64,000 nt of DNA, from positions 48,283,385 to 48,347,384 of the forward strand of contig NC_088295.1 in the NCBI RefSeq assembly GCF_032854445.1. Direction: 5' to 3'. Positions 1 through 12,310 of this stretch are shown piece after piece. The stretch is from Liolophura sinensis (Eukaryota > Mollusca > Polyplacophora > Chitonida > Chitonidae). The notes beneath the pieces are model-generated. The model made no database searches, was not told the origin of the DNA, and was given only the letters and a program-made list of their open reading frames with translations. The position numbers and the translations under genes were made by a program. Every line of letters starts with the position of its first letter. Within the stretch, counting starts at the first letter, position 1.

Positions 1-227
1 ACCCCCACACCAATACACGGCCCTCCGCTGTAACAGGCATTAGCAAATGGGGAGTTGAAACAGTCAGACAGAGTCACAAAATAATAAGCGTAAAATCAGT
101 AGTAGCTGTGACCTCCTGCAAAACATTAATGCTATCTTACACAATCTTACACCAACGGATTGACTTCATACACCGCTACTTCTCACACCTGACAACACTG
201 ATACGCTTACAGCAATAGTCATACACA

Positions 228-399
228 GGGACCCAGAAGACATTCACCAATGCAGTCGCTGTGAGGTCAAGTCCAGCTCATGCTGGTTTCCCCGGTGCTC
301 TGCCGGGTTTCCTCCCACCATAATGCTGGCCGCTGTGGTATAAGTGAAATATTCTTGAGTACGGCGTAAAACACCAATCAAATAAATCAAATAAATCAT
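228..399 (+). repeat. SINE family A copy, 5' truncated
   Basis: tRNA-derived SINE lacking its A box. It starts near the anticodon-side sequence, keeps the B-box region (GAGGTCAAGTCC), the central GCCGGGTTTCCTCCCACCAT block and the 3' end ATTCTTGAGTACGGCGTAAA, then an AAATC tail. It lies in RPGR intron 5, antisense to the gene. Confidence 0.85.
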
Positions 400-806
400 A
401 CACAGGGTAAGTTCTGCAGTTTATCTCTGAAATAACACAAACTGAGACTGGTATTAGAAACTTTAGCTCGCGTTAGCATTCCAAGATGGCCAACAAACTG
501 CACCAGTTATGACAGCACATGACAAGGTAACATTCATGCACAGAGCACTGCACACAGACTTACATCCACAATTCACTAGGTATTTAACATTATCCCTTCA
601 GATATAGCACAATCTAGACCACAATTTTGAAATGCTAGTTTTAGTTCACCCTAGTCCAAATCAGCAATTAACATTGGTTTCAGTTCATCCAAACAATAGA
701 ATATCTACAGTATAAAGTATCCTCACATATCATATCACCTTCTGAGATACTTTACATATGCCATTCTATTTTTTTTCTTTTGGGTATTCTTTTATCCTTT
801 GCAAAC

Positions 807-962
807 CTGTTAGTGCCATTGAGTGGTCTGCCCCTGCTGCTAACATCTTGTACTTTGTAGGTTCTAGTGTGTCTATTCTTTTAGGGTCATTCGTTCCTGG
901 CACATCATCCACTCCCAACTGGTGTTCACTGTTAGCCCCAAATGAGTAAAGCAACCCTGATT
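807..962 (-). CDS. RPGR: RPGR coding exon 5
   Basis: 156 bp, acceptor TATATGCAG and donor TAACAG|GTTTGC. It encodes [16 protein letters not shown], then [16 protein letters not shown]. It ends in phase 1, so the next blade (GRLFxWGDN type) should begin left of base 1. The 800 bases left of it contain only intron and a SINE. Confidence 0.9.
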
Positions 963-3900
963 CTGCATATAAAGAAAAAGCACATCCATTAAATCAGTGA
1001 TTCTATATAAAGAGATTTGTACAAAACGATACACAGCACATCAGTCCGAACAATTCTAATCTATGGTCTTGGCATATCATCCACTCCCAACTGGTGTTCA
1101 CTGTTTTGCCCCAAATGAATAAAGCAACCCTTGTTCCGCATAGTTACGAAAAAGCACATTCATTAAATCAGTGATTGTATCCAAAACTGAAAACGATAAT
1201 ACACAGCACAAAAGTACTGTTCAGTTTTGAAAAATATGCTAGTGTTCAAAAGTAAACTAGGCTGCTGCTGAGTATCATCTGGCAATTTTATGTCGGCACT
1301 GCACAGCCAATGACCTCAGGGTACCGCACCATCAGGAACCTTGCACTACTACACAGTATTCCAGTATTCCAGTACAGCCACTTAGTGCCGTATAAGCAGC
1401 TTTTCTATACAGTGAGGCCATGAACTACACAGTAACGTGCACCAGTTAAACAGCAGCGCATGGTAACCGTGGACAAATGTGCAGCTAACAAAATCATTAT
1501 CAGAAGACAACATTTTAAGTCATGGTTTCTTGTGGGTTATATTGTTGAGTGTATCACTCTATACCACTCTGCCTGCAATGACCCATTAAGGAAGTTCGCT
1601 ACAATTAACTCAAAACTCTCAGATTATTTTTAAAATTTGTTATGATAAGAACAAATAATATGAAATTAAAAATAGTAGTCACAAAAATACTATTTTTTTT
1701 GTCTATACCTGAACACGTTATGTGTCCTCACATAACAAAAATATCAAAAAATAGGGGGCACAGAGTTACTTTTTGTCTCGCATGAGATCAAACCATAGCA
1801 GTTACATAGGATGTCTGTAGACGTATGGCATTATCTTAATGACACTTATAACATTATTTTAGTGACACTTGCCATTCAGCTTCTATATGCATGTTAATTT
1901 GATTATAAAAAGACAGAATCTCCTGCCTGCATGCAGATGAAAGTATCTTAAAATTGCTACCTTCCAATGAGACAAGACTCAATGCTCTGTCTGTAACACT
2001 ATAGTATATTAACACTTGGCTGAACGGCATGCTGGTCTATCATAATAAGTACCAAGATTACTAAGTACAGTGTGGTACAGTGAGTCTGAACTGAATTATG
2101 ATCCATCACTTTAACAAGAGGCAAACACTTTATTCTCTCAGTTATCACATTTCAGTTAATAGAAAGTTTTCCCTACCTGTAGCTACAATTGTATGTGTTC
2201 TCCCACACGCCGCTAATTTCACTTTTTCATGCTTGAGAGCTGTAAGAGAGTGATAAAACAAAATGTGAGATGTACACTCTGGTTAGTTATAATAACAAAT
2301 TGCATCAAATGTGCTTGATTTATCTTCTTATGCGGTTTCATAAAAAATGTCACAAAGAAACATGTAAGGATTTTATTTATCTAATACAAATGCAAATGAA
2401 AGTGTTAGGTGAAAAAATGTGACCAAGCACTGACCACTGACCCTCACTGGTGACAGACTCAGTTGCCACCAGATGACACAGTGTCACATCCCAATGTTCT
2501 GAGAGTCGTGTCAAGTTACAACACATGCCACCGACTCAACCGAAGTTGGGCAGCGGTGTCACTGGTCTTGTTCAGTGGCCAATGGAAGGACACATCGGTG
2601 GTCACAACCTCCCTCAAGTGGCCCAGAAGATAATCTAAACACATTCAGAACAAAATTCAGAACAAAATATACAATGTCTTACATTTAACACAGCTGGGTT
2701 TAGTAGCTGGTTTTGTGTGACCCAGTCCCAACTGGCCCCAATCATTGCTCCCAAATGTAAATATACGTCCACTTTCTGAAAAACCACAAAAAACAAAAGT
2801 TGCCAGATTAACCATGCCAGCTCAGCAGTGGGGCTGTTTCAGAATACTGCACTTCTGGAGAGATACACATGTGAATGTTCTTTTCTCTAAAAATCAATTT
2901 AACTTTTTATGACAGCTGCTAATGGGAGAAGAAAACTGGGCAGAGCCTGAAGAAAACTACATGTACATGTGCCTCTATTTATCAGGCACGTGACAAAGTC
3001 CCTGATATGCATGTAGCTAGACTGAAATATGTAACAGCATTGGTCAGGGGCTTGGACTTCAACGGTTTCAATTCTTAACCTTTATAACTGTACAGGATTA
3101 TCACAAACCATATATAAGGAGACATGGTCAAACTATTACAGGGATCTTTATAGTCATGCAACAAGTGTCACATCTTCACAACATTTGTACGCATAAAACC
3201 TATACACTGAATTATCTTCTTTTTTTCTTTTTTTTGGCATGTGATTTTGAAGACATGTTTTCCAATCTGGCATATGTTCACAACAGAATTAAATGTACTT
3301 ATGAAAATGTTTCAATAATTATAAATTTATCCGCTTGAGCACAAAAAAAAAAAAACATTTGTGCGGAACAGAAATGTCAGGAAGGTTGACGAATGGTATT
3401 GTGAACATTAACACGTCTAATATGTACTTACCTGCCACAAGGGCTGTGTGTTCGTCGCCACAGGCTGTGAGAAAAACTTTATCATTTCGCACCCAGAATT
3501 TGTTTGGGACATTTTCGGCAAACTTACTCTTCCCAAATGTAAATACTGCCCCAGTTTCTGGACACAAGAACAAAAAAAAAAATAAATACATGGATTACAA
3601 ATATAAACTATGAACTGGTTTCCGCATACATTTATACTCATGACCTCTTTAAATATTTCATGAGGCCTCCATGGCCAAGGAGGTTAGCATGCATTTAACA
3701 ATGTTTTGCCGAGTTTTTTTGCCATTTTCCTCATTCTTTCTCGCTGGTTCTATCAATTCCGATTTGAAAGTATGTTTTGTTTGGGGCTGTTCTTCTAATC
3801 TTATTTTTAAGAAGATTATTTTAAGTCACAAATATTTGATTTCTTGTCAACCACACCCATGTCTCTGCTTTTTGGGGATCACAAATAGAAAGGTCAAGAT

Positions 3901-6900
3901 ACCCCTGGTTTATATATATATTGCTTTATTTTCTGAGGGTGACAAATGATAAACATTTACTCTGTCAGTTATAAAAACTGTTCTTCCCAGAGGCCCTCTG
4001 ACAGGGTGACAAAACAAACACGACATTTACAAGTAAATATTAACAGTGACCAGACAAATAGTTTACACACATAACAGTATCAAAATTACGCATAGATTCA
4101 GTAATTATGCTATACAAAGCAAAACAAAAGGAACACAATCAGCAACGGAGAGATTAAAATCAAGATATTAACTGTGTATATATTTAAAATGGGTGTTCAA
4201 GCATTATACAAAAACGACTCGGAGATAATACATCTTAATCTACAATTATCTCATGTAAAGTGTTATCAGGTACACCACACTCTCTGATAGGCTAATGCAT
4301 CACATTATGTTGAGTAATTTCAAGTACGAAACGCTGAAGTGTCATCTCAGTCAAACTCTTAACTTATCTCACCAGAGATATTTCCCTGAATCTTCCACTG
4401 TATACACTATATTTAGCCTTCTGCAAACTAATAAGCTCTAGGCTTATCTTGAGATAAAAGATACTGCTTCACAATATTGTGCTACATTCATCCTCAATGA
4501 AAAATGTCTGTCAAATACTTATTATCGCACCCGATGTACTAGATACAATAGTGTAACTCTCTTTTTCACATGTATGCATGCTGATGGACGGAGAGAAAGC
4601 TGTAGACATTGGACGCACCCAGTCAGCTATAAAGCTAGGCTAAATGGTGATATGGTGGGTTTCAGCTTCAAGAAGAGGGTATCTTATGTGGGTTAGTAAT
4701 ATAAGCAATACATGTATATGGAAGCTGCATAGTCACAATTTAGGGGCCTCCGTGGCTCAGTTGGTTAGCACTCTAGCGCAGCGTAATGACCCAGGAGTCT
4801 CTCACCAATGCTGTCGCTGTGAGTTCAAGTCCAGCTCATTCTGGCTTCCTCTTCGGCCGTACGTGTCAGCAACCTGCAGATGGTGGTAGGTTTCCCCGGG
4901 GCTCTGTCAGGTTTCCTCCCACCATAATGCTGTCCGCCGTCGTATAAGTGAAATATTCTTGAGTACAGTGTAAAACACCAATCAAATAAATAAATAAAAT
5001 AGTCACAGCTTTGAGTCACCAATCACTTAGCAGAATCACCAAACGCAGATTTCACCCCTGGTTAACAGAAATAAAAGACTTGACTCTTAGGTTGTTTACA
5101 AACAATATGGAGACACCATAATTTCAAATTCAGCTGACGCTCCTGATAGCTTCGTGCGTGTGTATTAATAAATTGTACAATATCTTTTGAATTAGCATCC
5201 GTAAGTCTGACTGTTTATATAACTCTACAAAATTAAAACACATGCTCGGAGTTCTGAGTCAAGTTCCTAACATTTTTTGAATGTGCAGGCTTGTCTGGTT
5301 TGGGTTATGCTTTCTACCTGTTTCAGCTTTAAACTTACCCAGAAACTCTGGTAATAACAGCTGGCCCTACCCCTTACAATGCATGCATGTAAGGAGTACG
5401 ACAGCCAACGATCAAATGATTTGACTTATCAGGTATATGATAACAGTAGATTTCAAAATGAAGCCAGGCAATGTTCTTTTAGCCACAGAGACAAATACTA
5501 GTGCTACCTAAGGTAACTTTATTACATTCATGATTTGCTGCTGCAATATGGTTTATTGGGGTTAAGTTGACAAAATGTGTCTTGTCAAGCTGGAGGTGAT
5601 TAATAGAAAACTGTGCATGCATGCATCTAGGCAGTGTCTTGGTAGGCGATCAGGATCTGGATGAAGATTTGTATTTCATCAGCTTGAAACAGCGGCGCTT
5701 CACCATGATGGAAGAAAAGGCTGACTAGGATTGATACTTTATATATCTGACTTTACCACAGTACCAAATTTATGGTGTTTTGGGCGATATTGTAAAGCAC
5801 TACATAAGTGATATAGGCCTTGACTAAAATTTTACCACCAAAAATGAAAAATAAAGCTTTCAGATAAGAAACTCTAATCTAATATGAATGTGTCTAACCT
5901 TCAAATATGATAGTTTAAATGATCTGTATCACATAAAACTTTAGAAATCGGCAAACATCAAAATTTTACAGTTTATCTATCCACACTCCTTGTTACAAAC
6001 TTCAATGCCCAAAACTATAAATAGTTATCCTGGGCTCATCATACTGATCTCTACCAAGTGAATTAATGATAAACTCTACCGATGTAAAACATGAAGGGAT
6101 GCACTATGCAACTGCATGACAGCTGATCAGTGTGTTATTTTAACATTTTTACATTTCCCATAACAACGAGTCCATCCCCATCTCTCAAAAACATGGTGCA
6201 GATTTTAAACTCCATCTCCTTCCCACTCAAGGCAATCTAACTCACCTTCTCCATCCATTTCTATGTAATTCTCAAACAGTCTCATCTTACATGTAATTTA
6301 GTATACTCATCAATGAAACTAATTAGCTTACAGCCTTTTGGTCACATGGACTGCTAGAACAGTCTAAAGTGCCATGCCGCCATTTTGAAGTGTCATGTGA
6401 CTTACTTGTTGGTTTGAAAACTACTCTAAAGTACTTATTATTCACTGCAATTTATTTTCACGGATTTTCTCCAAAAATATCTTCGCGGGAGTTATTTTTC
6501 GCGAATTTAAGTGACTCCTGAAAAAAAATCTTGAAATTTTAAATTTTTCCAAGATATAATATGCCCGAAATTATTCAAGCACATCAAACAAGTATCATCA
6601 TGGCTGGCTTTAATCCTCCTTTGTTTCCTGCAGTGTCACTAATCCTTGTGATCTGGGTCAGAGATTAAAACAATGGGGGATGGATTATCACTGCGTAAGA
6701 CGATAACTTTCGCACCGACCATAAGCAGTACTCAAACATGTGTCACTTCTTTTCGAACGACTGATGAGTACTTTTAAACACCTGGCAAAGTGACCTGTCA
6801 CCTTTTGAGCAGTTCAACGCAAAACATATGAATTCACTATTATCAGCGCCAGTCACCCAGTTTTTTTTATCAAGCAACACAGTAAGTTTTGCATTGTTTT

Positions 6901-8326
6901 CAGTTTTAATCGTCCTCTGTAGCAGGTCAGACATTGCAAACATTGCCGTAGCTGTCAAACGGCCATTGTGTTGTTATACACACACCACAGTTTGTTAGAA
7001 GCTCACACGCTGGTAAATAGGAGAGACACAGCCAATGACATGGCATGTATCAGAGCGACATTCATTAGAAGCCAGCATGTGCTGGTATCTACTTTTCTTT
7101 CGCTTCACCGGCAGTGACCACTAATCAAACTAACGTCAAATGAACTCCCACTTTGTTTTATACCCACCAAGCCTTAGCACCAGAGTGTGTATATATTTAA
7201 ACCATAATTTTCCTTCCCTGCTGGCCCGTTAAGGTTTTCTTAGCGCAGTTCCCGTCAGCCTGGCTAAGATTTCATTCCATTATTACTGCTACCTGTAGTA
7301 TATGATTTAATATTGGACACTTTTCACTGGAATTATTTTTTGCGGTAAAATATTGACTGCAAAATCCGCGAAAGTCAGTTCCACGCAAAAATTAAGTACT
7401 TCACAGTATTATATCTCCATTGCTATCTGTAAGCACACCTTCAATCCTCTTAACTAATCCCAGAATGGCATAAATAAGAACCTGTATTTTTAGTGCAGGT
7501 AAGTTAGGGTCCTGTCAGCATGGACTTCATTGGTCTATTTATTTATTTGATTGGTGTTTTACACCATACTCAAGAACATTTCACTTTATACAACGGTAGA
7601 CAGTCTGCGGGTAAACCCACAACCATCCACAGGTTGCTGACAGACCTCTCCACATATGGTCAGAGAGGAAGTCAGCATGAGTTGGATTCACTGTGACAGC
7701 ATTGCTGGGAGGCTCACACTTTTCCTTGCGCCATGCTGGCACACTAACCATATCTGACACGGGGGCCCCCAGACCTCACTGGATTCGGTTTCATCAAGTC
7801 CGAATTCGGGAATATGCAGTGCTTTTTTTGTTCAGAGGATGGGATGGACTCAGCGTCGAGATGAAAAACAAAATATTAACATTGGATCTAGACGAATCAA
7901 AATCAAGACAGCTGGCATTTTGACAGTTCATTTTTTTTGTAAGAACTTTATGCATGTATCTGTTGTTATTAAAACTGAAGCGTCGAGCATATGTGAAAAC
8001 ACCTGCAGAATCAGCTAAGGGAAACTCCATGTCAAATCATATAGACCAGCTAATCGCAGTAACGTGGTGACATTTATCGACAATATGATGTTGTTGTTGT
8101 TGTTGTTGTTCCTTGATAATGCAAGTTTGAGCGAGTCAACAATCGACGAACTCATCCAGAAGCTTCTACGGGAAGAAATCTTACGAAACAACCATAGTGT
8201 AGTGTTAGATGAGACACAACTGCGACGTCTGAACTCATAACACGCAATTCGAGCGGAATTTAAGCGTGAAAACACGCAAAAATCATTACACGTACCGGGA
8301 ACTTCTGAATCGTCTTCGGGCGCCAT
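807..8326 (-). CDS. RPGR: RPGR orthologue, 5' part (coding exons 1-5, gene continues beyond the window)
   Basis: RPGR is an RCC1-propeller protein of the ciliary transition zone that works with RPGRIP1, PDE6D and ARL3 in ciliary protein sorting (family knowledge). Five minus-strand exons join in frame: 8326-8296, 3557-3432, 2775-2683, 2239-2177 and 962-807. All junctions are AG/GT and all coding introns are phase 1. The joined product is 156 residues plus one base. Diagnostic stretches are [14 protein letters not shown] near residue 13, [34 protein letters not shown] and [14 protein letters not shown], which follow vertebrate RPGR blade by blade at the same exon borders. The remaining propeller blades and the Glu/Gly-rich C-terminus lie beyond base 1. 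Intron 1 is about 4.7 kb and holds two SINEs. The call rests on the N-terminal '[12 protein letters not shown]' type motif, which separates RPGR from other RCC1 proteins. Confidence 0.93.
1068..1210 (-). pseudogene. Decayed tandem duplicate of the 5' part of RPGR exon 5 with its intron flank
   Basis: The block 1068-1210 repeats 898-1040 in the same orientation, covering the first ~65 bases of exon 5 plus about 80 bases of upstream intron. Compared with the functional copy, the acceptor AG has become GG (TATGCGG against TATGCAG). One extra base in the GGGGCT/GGGGCAA stretch shifts the frame and brings in a TGA at once. It is therefore a dead pseudo-exon and not an alternative exon. The offset is 170 bases, so a local tandem duplication is the simplest origin. 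Confidence 0.8.
2177..2239 (-). CDS. RPGR: RPGR coding exon 4
   Basis: 63 bp, acceptor CTCTTACAG and donor CTACAG|GTAGGG. It encodes [20 protein letters not shown], nearly residue for residue the vertebrate exon 4 product. Confidence 0.92.
2683..2775 (-). CDS. RPGR: RPGR coding exon 3
   Basis: 93 bp, acceptor GGTTTTTCAG and donor TAAAT|GTAAGAC. It encodes [18 protein letters not shown] followed by ATKPSCVK, an RCC1 repeat. Confidence 0.92.
3432..3557 (-). CDS. RPGR: RPGR coding exon 2
   Basis: 126 bp, phase 1 to phase 1. The acceptor is TTGTGTCCAG preceded by a T-rich tract and the donor is GGCAG|GTAAGTAC. It encodes [20 protein letters not shown] and then [14 protein letters not shown], the first RCC1 strand set. 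Confidence 0.93.
3661..3690 (+). repeat. SINE family A head fragment
   Basis: GAGGCCTCCATGGCCAAGGA and the following GGTTAGCATGC resemble the tRNA-like head of the full copies (GGCCTCCGTGGCTCAGTTGG). No body or tail follows. Confidence 0.35.
4742..4998 (+). repeat. SINE family A, full-length copy with target-site duplication
   Basis: Complete tRNA-derived SINE. The A box is in GTGGCTCAGTTGGTTAGCA, the B box in GTGAGTTCAAGTCCAGCT, then the conserved body, ATTCTTGAGTACAGTGTAAA and an AAATAAAT tail. ATAGTCACA flanks it at 4729-4737 and 4999-5007, marking the insertion. It sits in RPGR intron 1, antisense to the gene. Confidence 0.93.
6246..6285 (-). CDS. Candidate alternative first coding exon of RPGR
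   Basis: In intron 1, ATG at 6285 opens [13 protein letters not shown] and then one base before the strong donor GAAG|GTGAGTTAG (GT at 6245-6244). The phase (1) matches exon 2, so splicing would give ...[13 protein letters not shown]. This is inference from a start codon, donor and phase. No promoter signature is evident, and a 40-base chance match is possible. Confidence 0.25.
7534..7715 (-). repeat. SINE family A copy, 5' truncated
   Basis: On the plus strand it begins with TATTTATTTATTTGATTGGT and GTTTTACACCATACTC (reverse of the SINE tail), followed by the body and GAGGAAGTCAGCATGAG. The A-box end is missing. Confidence 0.85.
8084..8110. repeat. (TTG)n microsatellite
   Basis: Eight perfect or near-perfect TTG units in RPGR intron 1. 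On the minus strand this reads AAC and creates a poly-Asn stretch in a spurious frame. Confidence 0.9.
8296..8326 (-). CDS. RPGR: RPGR coding exon 1
   Basis: ATG at 8326 starts [10 protein letters not shown] plus the first base of the next codon. The donor is CCCG|GTACGTG (GT at 8295-8294). It joins exon 2 to give ...[12 protein letters not shown], the same length and position as the vertebrate first exon. The start codon sits in CCAACATGGCGCC. Confidence 0.85.
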
Positions 8327-8480
8327 GTTGGTTTCCTAAACAACATCAACAAGTACCCGGATAAACAATAGCTAGCTCACCTGAGGTCGCTGCGGACGCT
8401 AGCCATGTGCGTGTGTTTACATTTCTAATTACCCGCTTAACACATGACAACCGCAGCGTAGTTGTTGTACCAGTTTGACT
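8327..8480 (-). promoter_or_regulatory. Probable RPGR 5' UTR and core promoter region
   Basis: The bases upstream of the RPGR ATG are richer in CpG than the flanks (GTCGCTGCGGACGC near 8387-8400). There is no TATA box. The start codon is embedded in AACATGGCGCC, close to the YY1 motif AANATGGCG. I looked for an RFX X-box, common in ciliary genes, and did not see a convincing one. Confidence 0.45.
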
Positions 8481-11400
8481 TCATGAGCAAAAATTCTGAA
8501 AAACAAGTGTGACAGTCTAGAAGGAAAATACTCATTTCTATTCCGTCATGCTTGGGGAACTTTAATCCGTCAGCGGTTACAAGACAGTTAATCAGAACAA
8601 ATATAGTTTGACATTAATATACGACAATAACTAATGCATTTAATCTCACAGATAATATTATCAATTTAAAGTGTCATATTGCAATTATATCTTTCGTTAG
8701 AAATGGTCTGTTTGGTGCACAGGGAAATTCATCACACACGGAGGTGCTTAAGTTTAAATCTTAATAGGTGCGGGGCGTTTTTTTACGACAAATTTTGATT
8801 TACACGGTCCCCATCTTGGTAAACTAAATATTGCTCACTGGCCTCGGTATAAAGAATATACGCTAAGACTATTAATTTTAGGAAAGACATTAGTAGTGCT
8901 GAAAGCAAAGAATTACGTTTCTCTCCTGGTGTAGGAAAAGTAAGGATATGAATGTGTTATTCATTAAATGGACTAACAATGTGAAAAAAAGAAACTAAAG
9001 CTACATGTATATTGGTTTAAAAGAGCAGATCAGATGCTCCCAAAATGACAAGATTTAGGGTAGTGTGATGACATCAAAAAGCCCGAATTAGCTTCATATA
9101 TAAATGCTGGTGAAATTCAAACAAGAACCGGCATGTGATCTCATTCGTGATTTGTTCTGGATGTACATAGAAAATGTAGCTTTAACTTTTGTATCTGTAA
9201 AGGACCAAGTCGTTTACAGTTAGGACTATGCATGCCCTATAGGTTTTACCATCCATGTATGTAGCCCACATTAGCTTTAAATTTACCGGCTGAATGGGTT
9301 GTCGATGAGCCTAACAAGATGTTGGACAGCATGTCAATTATTTGGCCATAAATAAAAACAACACCTGAATAGATTTCTACATCAGTTGTCTGTTGGCTGT
9401 ACATAGGTTTTCTATAAATACTTTACATTTACTGCGGACCTGACCACAAAAAAAAAACAGAAAAATCAAACTATATTCGGTATCCTTTGTGGGTGGGAGG
9501 GGGGAGTCTTAACCCTATTTCTTAACCATGTAATTCTGTTTTATTAATAACCCTTTGTTTCATTTTCTGCTTATTAATTATTTCCTGTTATTCTTGTTCT
9601 GGATTTTTTGTTCAACAAAATTTTATACAAATATCTAAATAATGTTTGTATATCTATTATAAATCTTAATTTGTATACATACATCCCATGAACCAGCAGG
9701 GTGGTTTTTATGCTTTTGCTCTGTCGAGGGAAGAACTGCCTTCGTCGGCTGTAAACAAGCATGCCTATCTTAATTCATGGTTGATTGATTTGGAGGACAC
9801 ACACAGACGTGTACGAATGTAAAGATAACCTTTACCTCAGTAATAAGCGCAATCAAACACATCATGTGTTACAGCATCAGTGATACGTTATTAGAGGCGG
9901 GCTAATTAACCTATCCTTTTGTATATATTCTTTTGTATCTGAACAAACATATTTGCATTAACACAGGTAAGCCTGTAGTATTATGTATAGGAAGTACAAA
10001 AAATAATAACTATATGCGTGTACCGATTTAACACCGAATGGTGTTAACAGCCGCACTAAAGAATTTTTCATTTATACTAGTATATTGCATAATGGCTGTC
10101 AGGTTTATGAGTATGGGAACTGGAGTACTGGGTACAGGTATGCTCATCTTCAAGTACCCGACAACAAAGCCTTTGTCGAATGCGTCAGCGAGGCCCCCAC
10201 TCATTATTTTCCCGCACGTGACTTGTTTTATTTATTTCAGATAAGATAATTAATAAATCAATACTTAAATTTGTTGTATAGCACGAGATTTTGTGTCACT
10301 TTCAACATTATAATTCCATTATATATAGCACTATAGTGTTTCCTTATAAATTACAGCAGTTATTAAGGTGTTAGTTTGGACGTCTTTGTGATACAGCCGA
10401 ATCTCCGAAGTACCAGAACATCAGACAAGACATCCTTACCATCGATTTTTTAAGTAAACGGTATAATAATAATACTGATGTCTGTCAGTAAAGTGAAGTA
10501 ATAATAATTGTATTTCGCATACATGGAAGATAACTTTATATGCGGGATGAATGTTTTTCATTTTATCTCCTGTTAGGCCTATTCATTCAGAACTGGTAGG
10601 ACGGGATCTGTGGGTTGTGTACACCACTCAAGCATGCTGCACTCAGAACACCGCATCAAGTATACCTGACAAACTACCCCGTTTGCATTAAGCCAAATTG
10701 TAGTCAGCATAAGATGGTTTCGAACTCGCGACCGAGCACATCTTTAAGCAACAGGTTATGATGTATTTAAATAACAACTTAGTGGTCATTTGGTCTGTAA
10801 TACATGTACTTAGATCCATATAAAGATTATATGGCATAAAACATCAAATAAATAAAGAAATAATAAATAAATAAATAAATATCATCTCTTATCCTGAATC
10901 GCGCAATGTGATGTGTGCTTTATAGAGTCTAGGATATTTTCAATCAAGAAAGCTGTTTTCTGTAATAATGCTTTTAGGTAATCTTATCGTATTTATATTC
11001 TTCATCGACGTAAAACAATACAATCATAAGAAGAAAAAGGTGGAGAACCAGTACTGCCTCCTATACAATTTAGTAAAATTCGAATTAGTAATAATGCACA
11101 TAAACAAATGGGTCAAGTATAACAAGTCTGGTTATAGCTTTTAATCTTAATTTAAATGTAATTTATGACCCTTAGGGTTTCCATGACTTATTCATTTAAA
11201 CATGTATGGTTTGCTATATTTGTGGCTTTTTGTTACACAATACAAATAAGGAAGTGGGGCGGGGGAGGGGACCATAGAAGAAACCATAAAATGACAGTTT
11301 AATGGTGACAGATTCGCAGTTAATTTCCCCACGTCTTGGCCGTCGAGTTCGTGTTACCGCACTTGTGTAGCAAGGGTGACAACACAACGTCCGACTACAG

Positions 11401-12083
11401 TTATAGCACGGTTTCAAAACAATTTCAAGACCACCCTTATTCCTTTACATGCCATCCAAGTTTCTGTTTTAGCAAAGCCTTGAGCGTATACGGTTATATC
11501 GTTCCAGATGAACGCTTTGGTTACATTCAACATGCAGTTATCGCAGGCTTGAAATCCGTGCATGACCTTTACAAGAAAACCAACCGCCTTGTTTCACGCC
11601 TCCGGCCGTGTACCTGAAATGAACTTCTGAGCGTACATGACTATCTTTCTGCGATTTTGCGTCCGCTTTGTTTGTCATGTTACATAGTTTTTGTTAATTT
11701 TTTTAAAATTTAGATTGCTAATTGGTTTTTGAGCTTTTGAACTAGAGGTGAACAAGGCTATTACACAACAAAAACAGGTTTCAAGATAGAGTTTTGTATG
11801 AATCAAGGTGAAGACAAATATTTATGTGATTATAGGCATGTATATTTTCGATTCATATAATGTTCTATGATGTACTTTACTGATATATCGTTTGTATCAA
11901 GCGGCCTGCTGCATGATCATGAAAGAAACAATGCTTCTTGCAAATTTTAGACTATCGGTATATAAAAACGATAAAACTGATATTTAAAAACCTTAAAAAT
12001 ATTCTCCAAATATTCTTCATAAAATATACTATGGCAGGAAGCGATGACAAGTTGGCGCGAATCGAAGGTACTGTACTAGCATA
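8481..12083. other. Gene-poor interval
   Basis: AT-rich sequence with only short open frames. An AAAT-rich tail-like tract lies at 10,846-10,879. The longest frame (11,336-11,617, 93 codons) has no recognisable domain or splice support. No gene is called. Confidence 0.6.
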
Positions 12084-12310
12084 GTGTCATCGCTTCGTGC
12101 CATCGTCTCAACGCTTCATGCTATCGTGTTTTTACTTCGCGCCATGGTGTCATCGTGCCATCGCTTTGCATCATCGTGTCATCACTTCGTGCCATGGTGC
12201 AATAATTCGATGGTGCCATCGCTTTGCATCATCGTGCCATCGTTTCGTGCCATTGTGCAATGGTGCCATCGCTTTACATCATCGTGCCATCGTTTCGTGC
12301 CATCTCCGGG
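12084..12310. repeat. Degenerate ~50-bp minisatellite
   Basis: Built from GTGCCATCG / CTTTGCATCATCG modules. The last two units (CATCGTGCCATCGTTTCGTG onward) are about 50 bp each, and earlier units are shorter and diverged. Several frames are open through it only because of the repeat. Confidence 0.85.

Noticed and set aside
4368-4425. Minus-strand exon-like segment in RPGR intron 1 ([16 protein letters not shown] with GTGAGA donor)
   Set aside because: Its open frame does not accept the phase-1 splice from RPGR exon 1, and the phase-1 frame has an immediate stop.
4742-4815. tRNA gene
   Set aside because: A and B boxes are present, but the sequence is the head of a SINE with a shared body, tail and target-site duplication. 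The same applies at 48,165-48,238 and 49,236-49,309.
11336-11617. 93-codon plus frame with a fairly protein-like C-terminal half
   Set aside because: No acceptor, donor or family match, and no neighbour exons.
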